A DNA stretch of 64,000 nt from Halorarius litoreus (GCF_024362405.1 NZ_CP101454.1:3410001-3474000); one strand, 5' to 3'. Shown: positions 8,044 through 16,738, numbered from the stretch's first letter. The notes: generated by a model not told the origin, from the letters alone. Translations and numbers: made by a program.

Positions 8044-9995
8044 TTGCCCTCGAACTCGGGGTCGCGCTTCTCCATGAACGCCGACGCACCCTCCATCATG
8101 TCGTCCGTCGAGAGCAGGATGCCGAACGCCTGGGACTCCAGTTCGAGCCCCGCGGAGAGGTCCTGGTCGCGGCCCTCGTTCATCACCTTCTTCGCCTTCT
8201 CGAGTGCGATGGGCGCACCGTAGACGAGGTCGTCGAGGAACTCCTCGACCGTCTCGTCGAACTCGTCGTCGGGGACGGCGCGGTTGATGAGCCCCCAGTC
8301 CTCGGCAGTTTCGGCGTCGATGCGGTTGCCGCGGAACACGAGTTCCTTCGCGCGAGCGTCCGTGAGCATCCGCATCGCACGCTGGGTGCCGCCACCACCC
8401 GGAATCAGGCCGAGGTCGATTTCGGGGAAGCCGAACTCCGAGTCCTCGGTGGCGATACGCAGGTCGCACGCGAGTGCGAGTTCGTGCCCGCCGCCGAGAC
8501 AGAACCCGTCGATTTTCGCGAGCGTGGGCCGCGGGTACTTCGCCACCGTGTCGAAGAGTTCGGTCACCTCGACCTCGTGGGGCTGGATGCCCGCGAAGCC
8601 GGTGATGTCCGCGCCCGCGGAGAACGCACGGTCGCCCGTCCCCTCGAAGGTGACACAGCGCACGTCGTCTTTGGGCGTGGTGTCCAACAGGTGGACGACC
8701 TCGTCCATCAGGTCCTGGTTGAGCGCGTTGAGCCGCTCGGGGCGGTCCAGTTCGATTTCGAGCAGTCCGTCCTCGGAGAGCTCGTAGTTGATCGTCGAGT
8801 AGTGGCGTTCACCCGAGTCACCACCGTAGTCGTAGAACCCCTCGCCCGCGTCCTCGCCGGTCTTCCCGTCTTCGACGAGGGAGACGAGGTAGTCGGACGG
8901 TTCGTAGCGCTCGTCACCGTACTCGTCGTAGAGTTCGTTCAGTTTGTCGAGGACGGTGTCGAGTCCGAGCTTGTCCGCGCGGCGGCAGGGGCCCTCGGGG
9001 AAGCCCGCGCCGAGGCGCATCCCGGTGTCGATGGCCTCCGCGGTGGCGACGTCGTTCCCGATGAGCTTGGCGGCCTCGTTGACGATGCGCGCCTCGATAC
9101 GGAGCGTATCGACGTCCTCTCCCTGGCCGGCCTCGTAGGTCGTCCCGTCGCCGTCCTCGTACTCGTAGTAGCCCGTCCCGGTCTTCTGGCCCAGCTCGTC
9201 GTTGTCGACCTTCTCCTGTACGATGGGCGGGATGGGTTTGCCGGCCTCCTTGCGGACGTGGTAGCCGATGTCGATGCCGGTCAGATCCGACAGCTCGAAC
9301 GGTCCCATCGGGTAGCCACGCCGGTGGACCATCGCGGCGTCGATCTCCTCGACGGTCGCGACCCCCTCGCTGGCCATCCACGCGGCCTCGTCGCCGAACG
9401 GCCCGAGCACGCTGTTGACGACGAAGCCGTTGACGTCCTTCCGGACGTAGATGGGCGTCTTGCCGATGGACTCGACGAACTCGTAGGTCGTCTCGGCGGT
9501 CTCGTCGCTCGTCTCCTCCCCGTAGATGACCTCGACGAGGTCCATCTTGACCGGTGGATTGAAGAAGTGCATTCCGACGACCTGCTCGGGTCGGTCGGTC
9601 GCCGTGGCGATTTCCGTGATGGAGAGCGAGGAGGTGTTCGACGCGAGGATGGCGTCCTCGTGGGTGAACGCGTCGAGGTCCGAGAAGATGTCCTTCTTCA
9701 GCGCCATCTTCTCGGGGGCGGCCTCGACGACGAGGTCGGCGTTCTCGACGGCGGTCTCGAGGTCGACCTCGGTGTCGATGCGGCTCATGACCTCCGCGGG
9801 GTCCTGGTCGACGAGCCCCTTCTCGGTGAGCTTCTCGACGGACCACTCGATGTTGCCGTACCCCTCGTCCACGAGGTCCTGCTCGATGTCGCGCATCGTG
9901 ACGTGATAGCCGGCGAGTGCGACGACTTCGGTGATTCCGTGCCCCATACTGCCCGCGCCGAGCACGGTGACGCGCTCGATATCGTCGACGTTCAT
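8040..9995 (-). CDS. 3-hydroxyacyl-CoA dehydrogenase / enoyl-CoA hydratase fusion
   Basis: 651-aa bifunctional beta-oxidation enzyme. Residues about 1-390 are the NAD-dependent (S)-3-hydroxyacyl-CoA dehydrogenase: GAGSMGHGI (13-21) binds NAD, followed by SNTSSLSI and HFFNPPVKMDLVEVI. Residues about 395-651 are an enoyl-CoA hydratase with FSAGADITGF and GGGHELALACDLRIATEDSE, plus FPEIDLGLIPGGGGTQ carrying catalytic glutamates. The domain order (dehydrogenase first) is that of the archaeal/Bacillus-like fusion, reversed relative to E. coli FadB. It leads the operon with the thioesterase and MaoC genes. GAGTTAAGGCGG on the minus strand about 30 nt upstream is a possible TATA/BRE. Confidence 0.93.
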   Translation of the reverse strand: MNVDDIERVTVLGAGSMGHGITEVVALAGYHVTMRDIEQDLVDEGYGNIEWSVEKLTEKGLVDQDPAEVMSRIDTEVDLETAVENADLVVEAAPEKMALKKDIFSDLDAFTHEDAILASNTSSLSITEIATATDRPEQVVGMHFFNPPVKMDLVEVIYGEETSDETAETTYEFVESIGKTPIYVRKDVNGFVVNSVLGPFGDEAAWMASEGVATVEEIDAAMVHRRGYPMGPFELSDLTGIDIGYHVRKEAGKPIPPIVQEKVDNDELGQKTGTGYYEYEDGDGTTYEAGQGEDVDTLRIEARIVNEAAKLIGNDVATAEAIDTGMRLGAGFPEGPCRRADKLGLDTVLDKLNELYDEYGDERYEPSDYLVSLVEDGKTGEDAGEGFYDYGGDSGERHYSTINYELSEDGLLEIELDRPERLNALNQDLMDEVVHLLDTTPKDDVRCVTFEGTGDRAFSAGADITGFAGIQPHEVEVTELFDTVAKYPRPTLAKIDGFCLGGGHELALACDLRIATEDSEFGFPEIDLGLIPGGGGTQRAMRMLTDARAKELVFRGNRIDAETAEDWGLINRAVPDDEFDETVEEFLDDLVYGAPIALEKAKKVMNEGRDQDLSAGLELESQAFGILLSTDDMMEGASAFMEKRDPEFEGK

Positions 9996-10086
9996 ACGGG
10001 GCCAACTGACGGTGGGACCGCCTTAACTCCACCGCCAGTCTTTAGCGATGTTAGCGAGAGACCCGAAAACGACTATCGCTGTAAAT

Positions 10087-11619
10087 CTACGACTCACGGA
10101 GTTTGAACTTCTGGACCTTCCCGCTGGGGTTCTTGGGGAGCTCCTCGACGAAGTGGTACTCGCGGGGACGTTTGAAGTCCGCGAGGTCGTCGCCGTCTTT
10201 CAGGAACGCGTCGAGCTCCTCGGCGGTGGTATCGCCCACGACGTACGCGACGACGGCCTCACCCCACTCCGCGTGTGGCTCGCCGACGACGGCCGCCTCG
10301 GTCACGTCCGGGTGGGTGAACAACACGTCCTCGACCTCCGTGGGATAGATGTTCTCCCCGCCGGAGATGATCATGTCGTCCTTCCGGTCGACGACGTAGA
10401 GGTAGCCGTCCTCGTCGCGGTAGCCCAGATCGCCCGTGTAGTACCACTCCTTGCCGTCGGCTTCTCTGAGGGACTCGGCGGTGGCCTCGGGCCGGTTCCA
10501 GTACTCGCGCATCGTACACGGCCCGGCGAAGAGGATTTCGCCGATGTCGCCCTGCTCGACCGTCTGGTCTGGCGCGGCGTCGGGTTCGACGATTCGCAGT
10601 TGGTGATTGAGCGCCGGCAGCCCGGCCGACCCCTGTTTCGGCCGCTGTTCTTCGGGCTGCTGGAACGTGCCGCAGGGCCCGATTTCGGTCATGCCGTACG
10701 CCTGTACGTAGTCGTCACAGAGCTGCTCCATGCAGTTGTCGAGCACCTCGCCGGGCATCGGCGCGGCCCCGTACAGCCCCAGCCGAAGCGAGGAGACGTC
10801 GAAGTCGGCCTCGGCCTGTGTGAGCGCCAGCGCGTTCCACGCCGTCGGTGCTGCGAACATCAGATTCACGCCGTGCTCCTCGATGGCCGAGAGCACGTCG
10901 ACCGGGTCGAACTCGTGGACGACGACGTTGGTGGCCCCGAGCTGGATGCGCGGGAACAGCGCGGCCTGTAGTTCCGCGCAGTGATAGAGCGGGAGTGCCG
11001 AAAGCCCCACGTCGTCGCGCCGGTAGCCACCTTCGGCGATGCAGATGAGGTTGTGCTCCATCATGTCGCGGTGTTCGTGGACGACGCCTTTCGGTCGGCC
11101 CGTCGTCCCCGAGGTGTAGATGAACGCGTAGGCGTCGTCCTCTGCGACCTCTGTGGCCGGGCGGTCGGGGCTCCCCGACGCGAGGAGGTCGTAGAAGTCC
11201 ACCTCGTCCTCGGCTGCGTCGTCGATGCTCACGAACGTCTCGACCGTGTCGAGGTTCTCGCGGGCGCCCTCGACCGCCAGCCGGGTGGCCTCCTCGAAGA
11301 CGAGGAGTTTGGACTCGGCGTCGTCGAGGATGAACTCCACCTCGCTGGCCTTCAGCCGGAAGTTCAGCGGATTGAACACCGCACCGAGTTTCGCACAGGC
11401 GAACACCGTGAGGATGATTTCGCTCCCGTTGAACAGCAGCGTCGAGACGCGGTCGCCGTGTTCGACGCCCCTCTCGGACAGCTGGTTCGCCAGTCGGTTC
11501 GCCTTCTCGTCGAACTCGGCGTACGTCCACCGCTGGTCGCGCTCGGGGTAGACGAGCGCGTCCTTGTTCGGGAACTTGTCCGCGGACGATTCCAGGGTGT
11601 CCCGCAAGGTTGGCTGCAT
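10087..11619 (-). CDS. long-chain acyl-CoA synthetase (AMP-forming)
   Basis: 510 aa from MQPTLRDTLESSADKFPNKD. An ATG 27 nt upstream gives a Cys/Arg-containing tail that is less family-like. ANL motifs are the phosphate loop YTSGTTGRPKG, YGMTEIGP, YTGDLGYRDEDGYLY and DRKDDMIISGGENIYPTEVE, and the catalytic A10 lysine is intact in LPKNPSGKVQK. This contrasts with menE, which lacks that lysine. It activates a fatty or aryl acid for the adjacent beta-oxidation operon, which is separated from it by a 91-bp gap containing its own promoter-like sequence. Exact chain length is unknown. Confidence 0.9.
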   Translation of the reverse strand: MQPTLRDTLESSADKFPNKDALVYPERDQRWTYAEFDEKANRLANQLSERGVEHGDRVSTLLFNGSEIILTVFACAKLGAVFNPLNFRLKASEVEFILDDAESKLLVFEEATRLAVEGARENLDTVETFVSIDDAAEDEVDFYDLLASGSPDRPATEVAEDDAYAFIYTSGTTGRPKGVVHEHRDMMEHNLICIAEGGYRRDDVGLSALPLYHCAELQAALFPRIQLGATNVVVHEFDPVDVLSAIEEHGVNLMFAAPTAWNALALTQAEADFDVSSLRLGLYGAAPMPGEVLDNCMEQLCDDYVQAYGMTEIGPCGTFQQPEEQRPKQGSAGLPALNHQLRIVEPDAAPDQTVEQGDIGEILFAGPCTMREYWNRPEATAESLREADGKEWYYTGDLGYRDEDGYLYVVDRKDDMIISGGENIYPTEVEDVLFTHPDVTEAAVVGEPHAEWGEAVVAYVVGDTTAEELDAFLKDGDDLADFKRPREYHFVEELPKNPSGKVQKFKLRES

Positions 11620-11715
11620 GGTACACGACAACGGTCGGCATACCATAGTCGTTCGCCCTCCTCTGGCGTCTCCCGTTCGTAAGGTTCTTGCCCGCGTTGG
11701 GGCTACGATGAGGTA

Positions 11716-12000
11716 ATGGACCTACGCGTCATCGAGAACGAGGAGACCGAACTCTCCATCGAGATCGCCGGCGAGGACCACACGTTCATGAACGTCCTCA
11801 AGGGCGCACTCCTCGAGACGGAGGGCGTCGCCGCCGCGACCTACGACATGAACCCCGAACAGTCCGGTGGGCAGACGGACCCCATCCTCACTATCAAGAC
11901 CGAGGCGGGAACCGCCCCGCTCGACGCCCTCCAATCGGCAGCGAAGAACGTGAAGGACAAGACGACTGCGTTCCGCGACGCGTTCCAGTCGGCTGCGTAA
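11716..12000 (+). CDS. rpoL: DNA-directed RNA polymerase subunit L (Rpo11)
   Basis: 94 aa, matching the small archaeal homologue of eukaryotic Rpb11 and bacterial alpha N-terminal domain. The diagnostic segment [20 protein letters not shown] followed by ATYDMNP matches the dimerisation helix that pairs with RpoD in the polymerase assembly platform. A GATGAGGTA tract ends just before the ATG, giving a plausible Shine-Dalgarno GAGGT. It stands alone, divergent from the acyl-CoA ligase. Confidence 0.95.
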   Translation: MDLRVIENEETELSIEIAGEDHTFMNVLKGALLETEGVAAATYDMNPEQSGGQTDPILTIKTEAGTAPLDALQSAAKNVKDKTTAFRDAFQSAA

Positions 12001-12040
12001 ACCCACCGCTTTTTCGCCCCGCCCCGCATCTCGCGGGTCG

Positions 12041-12926
12041 ATGAACCCCGTCCGCGAGTCCGTCGACCGCAGCCCGTTGCCAACCGTCAGGGCGTGGGTC
12101 GCCATGCTCACCATCAGTGGGCTGTGGTCGCCTGGCGCGAGCTCGGTGCCGGAGAGCTGACGTGGTGGCCCCTGGTGGCAGGCGGCGTCCCGCTCGTCTT
12201 CATGGCCGCGAGCCTCGTCGGCGACGTGCTCGCGGAGCTCCGCGTCTACTTCGCCGTCCTCGTGGGCATTGTTCCGTTCACCGAACTCGTCGGGGTCGTC
12301 CGCGGGACTCAACCGTGGCAGGAACTCGTCGCATGGGGACCTGGGCCGTCTCGACCGGCGGGTGGATGACCCTCCGCCTCCTCGTCGCGGTGGCTGTTCT
12401 CGCCGGCTCGCTCGCCGTCGGTCGGTCGCGCCGGGACCTGTTTCTGGTGGTGGGCGACCTCGGGGCGACCATGCGACCGACGCGGCTCCCGGGGCTGATG
12501 GAGCCTGAATCGTGGCGGACCGTCGGTCGGAACCTCGGCGTAATCATCACGCTCGTCACCGGCCTCGTGCTCGTTCTCGGGAACAATGTGCCGATGCCGG
12601 GTGCCGAAGACCTCTGGCTCGTCCCGGTCGTCCTGACGTTCGCTGCGATGAACGCCTTCACTGAGGAGTTCCTGTTCCGGGGTGCGTTGATTCCACAGCT
12701 CTCGGGCACCCTCGGCACGTACCACGCCGTGTATCTGACCACCGTGCTGTTCGGGCTGGATCACTTCTACGGGACACCGTCGGGTCTCCTCGGCGTCGTG
12801 TTGGCAGGGTTTCTCGGTTGGTTTCTCGGCAAGAGTATGGTCGAAACGGGCGGGTTCACCTACGCGTTTCTCGTTCACTTCGCACAGGACGTCCTCATCT
12901 TCGGGACGATGGCGCTCGTGGCTTAG
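12041..12926 (+). pseudogene. CPBP family intramembrane protease, split by two frameshifts
   Basis: Three pieces in three frames read as one membrane protein. The first runs from ATG 12041 (MNPVRESVDRSPLPTVRAWV). The second, from about 12120 to 12340, contains ELTWWPLVAGGVPLVFMAAS and LAELRVYFAVLVG. The third, to the stop at 12926, is readable on its own from ATG 12366 (186 aa). The third piece holds all CPBP (Abi/Rce1-like) catalytic motifs: EExxxR as E100-E101-R105, FxxxH with H133 in LFGLDHF, and H171 with D175 in HFAQD. Both shifts look like single missing bases. Either this is a decaying gene whose C-terminal catalytic half could still be made, or the sequence has two indel errors. Confidence 0.75.
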
Positions 12927-13042
12927 TCCGCCGGGGCGAACCCGTGGTCGGGACAGAAGCCGCGACTGCGGTCGACGCGTATCAGGTCCTCGCTGCACTC
13001 CGGGCACGGCGCCGGCGCTTCCGCGCTGGTGGAGGCCCCCAT
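12923..13042 (-). CDS. 39-aa CPxC...CPxH zinc-finger microprotein (tentative)
   Basis: Reading leftward from the ATG at 13040-13042 gives MGASTSAEAPAPCPECSEDL, then IRVDRSRGFCPDHGFAPAD. The spacing C-x2-C, 13 residues, C-x2-H forms a compact zinc knuckle like those of many haloarchaeal microproteins. Its stop overlaps the CPBP stop by 4 bp, convergently. The ORF is open further upstream to 13249 but the added residues look like noise. It could also be the broken C terminus of the zinc-ribbon ORF just upstream. Confidence 0.45.
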   Translation of the reverse strand: MGASTSAEAPAPCPECSEDLIRVDRSRGFCPDHGFAPAD

Positions 13043-13085
13043 CGCCGCGTACACCTCCTTCCAGCCGCTGCTTGGAGTGTTACCG

Positions 13086-13433
13086 TCAGTCGGCACAGCG
13101 CGGACACCTCCGAACGAGCGAAGCGAGTGAGGAGTGTCCGCGCCCGCGGTCCGCACTCTCTGACCTCCGCGTGGACGAGTCGTTGGAGTGTCCCCGGTCC
13201 GCACTCTCCGGCCGCCGAGCCGTGTCGTCGCCATCTGCCCTCCGAGCATCGTCGACAGGCCCGCCGCGCCCGTCGAAACCGCCCTGCGGGCGGCCGTGTC
13301 GCCAGGCTCGGTTCCCGAGGCGCGTCAGTTCGAGGCCACACGACTCACACCGCCAGTAGTAGTGGTCGAGTCGGCCGTACTGGTCCAGGGCCGGATGTGG
13401 CCCCGTCATCCGTGGGAGAGCTGGTGTTGTCAT
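13086..13433 (-). CDS. zinc-ribbon hypothetical protein with repetitive middle (tentative)
   Basis: From the ATG at 13431-13433 (MTTPALPRMTGPHPALDQYG, then RLDHYYWRCESCGLELTRLG) to RCPRCAD at the end: 115 aa with a CESC pair near residue 30 and CPRC at the terminus. Both ends look like a normal short haloarchaeal zinc ribbon. The middle (residues about 50-105) is Arg/Asp/Ser-rich and contains two near-copies of ESADRG-HS. At DNA level these come from a repeated GAGTGTCC...GGTCCGCACTC unit. The middle may be an inserted repeat that happens to keep the frame. Confidence 0.45.
   Translation of the reverse strand: MTTPALPRMTGPHPALDQYGRLDHYYWRCESCGLELTRLGNRAWRHGRPQGGFDGRGGPVDDARRADGDDTARRPESADRGHSNDSSTRRSESADRGRGHSSLASLVRRCPRCAD
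13100..13141. repeat. inverted repeat with 11-bp arms, inside and beyond the zinc-ribbon ORF 3' end
   Basis: GCGGACACCTCC (13100-13111) faces GGAGTGTCCGC (13131-13141), complementary apart from one extra C, around a 19-nt loop GAACGAGCGAAGCGAGTGA. The right half begins a repeated unit, GAGTGTCC followed by CGGTCCGCACTC, that recurs near 13191. The GAGCGAAGCGAGTG word is common between haloarchaeal genes. It may be a small mobile or structural repeat that invaded this area. Confidence 0.5.
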
Positions 13434-13889
13434 GGGTTGCTCTCGCTCCAGAGAACGCGCGCCGAAGCCCGACGGTCTCGTACTCCATCCAGGTCTCCGG
13501 GTGCGTTCTCGGGGAGACACCAGACCTTCGGTTCGGACACCCAAAAGGGGGTGGCTAGTGTGGAGTGAAAGTGAAACTGCTCGAGCGAGCCACGACCGCT
13601 GAACCGGTCGAAGATGAGGTACTGGCCAGTTACGTTCACTTTCACTCGATTCCCTGTCGGCAGCGGGACCGTTCCCGCAGATTACTGTGTGCCCAGACCG
13701 GGCTCGTGCGTGGCAATCAGGTGTACCGTTCTGCCGGGAAACGTCATCCAACTACGAGCGCACCCGCAACCGCCCCGGCGGGAATCATAATAATTAAATA
13801 GTAACTATACTGGTTCCGGGAGAATCTCTTCTTCGACCCGTCCCGCCTGCGATTGGCGCAGCAGGTCGGTGACACAGAGGTGAACAATC
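13434..13889. other. 456-bp gap without a clear gene, AT-rich at its 3' end
   Basis: ORFs on both strands here have no recognisable protein features. The region holds the perfect inverted repeat described separately (13563-13647) and a TA-rich promoter-like stretch near 13780-13808 that leads into the blue-copper gene. That stretch contains AATAATTAAATAG and an 11-nt palindrome ATAGTAACTAT at 13798-13808. About 80 nt of apparent leader separate this from the GTG start at 13890, which has AGAGGTGA 2 nt upstream as a possible ribosome site. Confidence 0.5.
13563..13647. repeat. perfect 13-bp inverted repeat, 85 bp end to end (MITE-like or hairpin)
   Basis: GAGTGAAAGTGAA at 13563-13575 and its exact complement TTCACTTTCACTC at 13635-13647 bracket 59 bp of unrelated sequence. 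Arms this long and perfect are unlikely by chance, and the purine-rich arm stands out from the local GC-rich sequence. The size and ends would suit a miniature inverted-repeat element or a long RNA hairpin. No target-site duplication is obvious from inspection. Confidence 0.6.
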
Positions 13890-14651
13890 GTGACAAATAC
13901 CACTGCAATCGACGAACTGGAGCTCACAGACGACGAGCTACTCGAGGTACTGAAGAACCACGGACTGAGTCGCCGTGTCCTGATGAAGGTGTTCGGGGTC
14001 GGAGCTGTTGCCTCGGCGTTTGCCGGGTCAGCGGCGGCGCACTCTGACCGCGACCGGCGCATCGATATGGTGTACGGCGCGCCGTACGAGGCCAGCGAGA
14101 CCGTCCCGTCGGGGCTCGTGGACCACGAGGTACTGCTCCACATCCACGAGGATGAAGAAGAAGGTGGTACCCACGCTGACTTCCCGCTCGAAGAGGGAGA
14201 GGACGGTGAATTGGTCGAGGTCCCTGCCGAGTTCTTCTTCGATCCGGTCGGGCTCCACGTGCGGGCTGGCGACGTCGTGAACTTCCACACCCACAACGGC
14301 TTACACACGGCGACGTCGATCCACTCGAAGTTCAACGAGGAGCCGTTCCTCGAGTTCCCCGACCGCGTGCCGACGGCCAACGGGTTCACGTCGCCCCCGA
14401 TGGTGGACGGCGACTCGTGGCTGTACCGCTTTTCGACCGCGGGCATCTACGACGTCATGTGCCTCCCGCACTACGGCCTGGGCATGGTCGTTCGGCTCGT
14501 GGTGACCGACGGAAACGGCCCAGTCCCGGAGGACCCGTACGACTCCGCGCTGGTTCCACCTAACGTCGCCACCGTGTTCGGCGCGCCGGAGATGACACCC
14601 GAGAACATCGTGGACGAGGGGTCGGTGGCCTGGGAGGACCTGACGCTCTAA
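13890..14651 (+). CDS. Tat-exported blue-copper (halocyanin/plastocyanin-like) protein
   Basis: 253 aa from a GTG start. A 27-residue acidic leader precedes the twin-arginine signal SRRVLMKVFGVGAVASAFAG (27-46), so export by Tat is expected, with no lipobox Cys. The C-terminal cupredoxin domain retains a complete type-1 copper set: His139 in NGLHTATS, Cys191, His194 and Met199 in CLPHYGLGM. It is larger than ordinary halocyanins, with an acidic insertion (HIHEDEEEGG..., residues about 84-110) and an acidic C-terminal tail. It probably carries electrons on the outer face of the membrane. No oxidase or partner gene is adjacent. Confidence 0.85.
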   Translation: MTNTTAIDELELTDDELLEVLKNHGLSRRVLMKVFGVGAVASAFAGSAAAHSDRDRRIDMVYGAPYEASETVPSGLVDHEVLLHIHEDEEEGGTHADFPLEEGEDGELVEVPAEFFFDPVGLHVRAGDVVNFHTHNGLHTATSIHSKFNEEPFLEFPDRVPTANGFTSPPMVDGDSWLYRFSTAGIYDVMCLPHYGLGMVVRLVVTDGNGPVPEDPYDSALVPPNVATVFGAPEMTPENIVDEGSVAWEDLTL

Positions 14652-14671
14652 CGCGTCTCCCTCTGGCCCCG

Positions 14672-15487
14672 CTATAGCCGAACCGGCACGCCACGCTCAT
14701 CGAGATACCGCTTGACTTCGTCGATGCCGAACTCGTCGAAGTGGAAGATGGACGCCGCGAGCCCCGCGTCGGCGCCGGCTTCGGTGAACACCTCGTACAT
14801 GTCCTCCGGGCCGCCACAGCCCGAGGAGGCGATGACCGGCGTCGAGACGGCGTCACAGACCGCCTTCGTGAGCGGGATGTCGTAGCCGTCCTTCGTCCCG
14901 TCGGCGTCGATGGAGTTGACGAACAGTTCGCCCGCGCCCCGGTTCTCGGCCTCGTTCGCCCACTCGATGACGTCGAGGTCGGTGCCCTCGCGGCCGCCCT
15001 TCACCGTACACTCGAACCAGCAGGACTCGCCCTCGACCTCGACGTAATGTTCGCCCTGCTCGTCGAAGCGACGGCGAGCGTCGACCGAGATGACGATACA
15101 CTGCGAGCCGAACGCGCGTGCCCCCTCGTCGATGAGTTCGGGCCGGGCGATGGCACCGGAGTTGATAGAGACTTTGTCCGCCCCCGCGCGGAGGGTCTGT
15201 TTGATGTCGTCGCGGGTGCGGATGCCGCCCCCGACGGTGAGCGGGATGAACACCTCGTCGGCGACTTCGCCAACCATATCGAGCATCGTCGCGCGGCCGT
15301 CCGCGCTCGCCGTGATGTCGAGGAAGACGAACTCGTCGGCGCCCGCCTCGTTGTACTTCTTGGCCATCTCCACCGGGTCGCCCGTGTACTCCAGGTCCTC
15401 GAAGTTGACCCCGGTGTAGACCGCGGGGTTCCCGTCGTCGTCGAGGTCGACGTCGATACAGGGGATGATCCGCTTCGTGAGCGTCAT
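14672..15487 (-). CDS. hisF: imidazole glycerol phosphate synthase cyclase subunit (HisF)
   Basis: 271-aa TIM barrel from [20 protein letters not shown], where the ATG at 15485-15487 puts the catalytic Asp of CIDV at residue 12 as usual. Other hallmarks are [42 protein letters not shown], a second catalytic Asp near [13 protein letters not shown], and [10 protein letters not shown], the phosphate-binding end. It turns PRFAR plus ammonia into IGP and AICAR with HisH, which is not in this window. Upstream codons to 15661 are not conserved-looking and were excluded. Confidence 0.95.
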   Translation of the reverse strand: MTLTKRIIPCIDVDLDDDGNPAVYTGVNFEDLEYTGDPVEMAKKYNEAGADEFVFLDITASADGRATMLDMVGEVADEVFIPLTVGGGIRTRDDIKQTLRAGADKVSINSGAIARPELIDEGARAFGSQCIVISVDARRRFDEQGEHYVEVEGESCWFECTVKGGREGTDLDVIEWANEAENRGAGELFVNSIDADGTKDGYDIPLTKAVCDAVSTPVIASSGCGGPEDMYEVFTEAGADAGLAASIFHFDEFGIDEVKRYLDERGVPVRL

Positions 15488-15596
15488 TCGATACGCGACG
15501 ATTGGCGAAGGCGAGGTTTCACGGTTTCGACCTCGGCGGTGCGACGCCCCCGTCGAGACCGACACGGCAAAGTGCCCGCTCTCGGTAGTGGCGCGT

Positions 15597-15776
15597 ATGA
15601 CCGCGGACGACCACGCAGACGACGAAGCCGAGGAACACGCACACGAGAGCGAGTACGTCACCGAGCGCGAGACGGCCCCACAGTCCGATTACACGAGCCG
15701 CGACGTCGCCGTCGGGTTCGTCGTCGCGCTCGTCGGGATGGCCGTCGTCTTCGGCGTCCCGCTCCTCCTCGCGTAG
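15597..15776 (+). CDS. small single-span membrane protein, acidic N terminus
   Basis: 59 aa: MTADDHADDEAEEHAHESEY is a strongly acidic hydrophilic head, and residues about 36-59 (DVAVGFVVALVGMAVVFGVP plus LLLA) form one membrane helix ending at the C terminus. This tail-anchored layout is frequent among uncharacterised haloarchaeal proteins. It is divergent from hisF, with the start at 15597 chosen because the acidic head begins there. No function is assignable. Confidence 0.7.
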   Translation: MTADDHADDEAEEHAHESEYVTERETAPQSDYTSRDVAVGFVVALVGMAVVFGVPLLLA

Positions 15777-15787
15777 CACCACGCACG

Positions 15788-16738
15788 ATGCGCGTCCTCC
15801 CCGACACCGTCGTCGCCGACCTCCTCTCGCTCGACGACCTGCTGCCCGTCGTGGAGGACGCCTTCTGCCGGCAGGGTCGCGGTGCCGTCGAACGCCCCGA
15901 GCGACCGCACTTTCCGGTCGGCACCGATACAGATGGACAGCACCCCGCAGGGGCGGGCCTGACGATGCCGGCGTACCTCCACGACGACGACCACTACGCC
16001 ACGAAACTGGTGTCGGTCCACGAGGCGAACCTACCCGACCGTGCAGGCAGCGGTCGTCGTCACCGACGCCCGAAACGGCGACCCGCTCGCACTCGTCGCT
16101 GGTGAGCGCGTGACCAACGCCCGGACGGGCTGTATCGGGAGACTCGCGGCCCGCGACCTCGCTGCGGGCTCGGGCCCCGTGACGCTCGGTGTCGTCGGCG
16201 CCGGCACGCAGGCGCGCTGGCAGACCCGGGCCATCGACGCGGCTCGTGGTGTCAGCGAAGCCCGCATCTTCTCTCCCAGCGACTCGCGCGAGGCGTGTGC
16301 AGCGAACCTCCACGAGGACGGTATCGATGCACGGGCCGACTCGGGTGCGAGGCCGTCACGGACGCCGACGTGGTGGTCACGGCGACGACGGCTCGCGACC
16401 AGGTGTTCCCGGGCGACGCGCTCGCCGACGGCGTGCTCGTCGTCGCCGTCGGTGTCTACACCCCCGATATGCAGGAACTCGACCCCGCGGTGTTCGACGG
16501 CGCACGAGTGTTCGCGGACGTTCCCGAGGAAGCCGTCGAGACCGGCGACCTGCTCGCCGCGAACGTCGACGACCCGATCCCGCTCTCCGAGGTGTTCGAG
16601 GGCCGCGCCGGTCGCGAGTCCGCGAGCGACCGAATCGTCGTGGCGAGCGTCGGGTCGGCGGTGCTCGACGCCGCGACCGCAGGCCTGCTCTACGAGCGAG
16701 CCGTCGAAGCCGACGCTGGACAGGTCGTCGAGTTCTGA
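15788..16738 (+). pseudogene. ornithine cyclodeaminase / mu-crystallin family gene, two frameshifts
   Basis: Three frame segments together cover one family member. The first is 15788 to about 16032 (MRVLPDTVVADLLSLDDLLP to KLVSVHEANLP). The second is about 16033 to 16345 (TVQAAVVVTDARNGDPLALV, then GVVGAGTQARWQTRAIDAAR, the NAD(P)-binding Rossmann turn). The third is about 16346 to 16738 (CEAVTDADVVVTATTARDQV to VVASVGSAVLDAATAGLLYE). The first shift gains one base or loses two, and the second loses one, restoring the frame. Around LPTVQA the segment is also a few residues shorter than expected. An intact relative lies at 46600-47592, so a second copy may have been free to decay. Sequencing error is the alternative. 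Confidence 0.8.

Noticed and set aside
7591..8469. 292-aa reading of the PaaI thioesterase into the HADH/ECH gene
   Set aside because: The extra residues are Arg/His-rich antisense-frame text over conserved crotonase codons; PaaI proteins are about 150 aa.
12117..12365. Longer start (12117) for the CPBP C-terminal ORF
   Set aside because: The extra text is Arg-rich and out of frame with the hydrophobic segment carried by another frame in the same DNA, which indicates frameshift rather than a real N terminus.
13188..13568. 126-aa plus-strand ORF over the zinc-ribbon gene
   Set aside because: Ser/Arg/Pro-rich without domain; the minus strand has CxxC pairs at both ends and a family-like start.
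15465..15596. N-terminal extension of the small membrane protein and overlap with hisF
   Set aside because: The residues before MTADDHADDEAEE are basic and Cys-containing, unlike the acidic head that follows; the inner ATG fits better.
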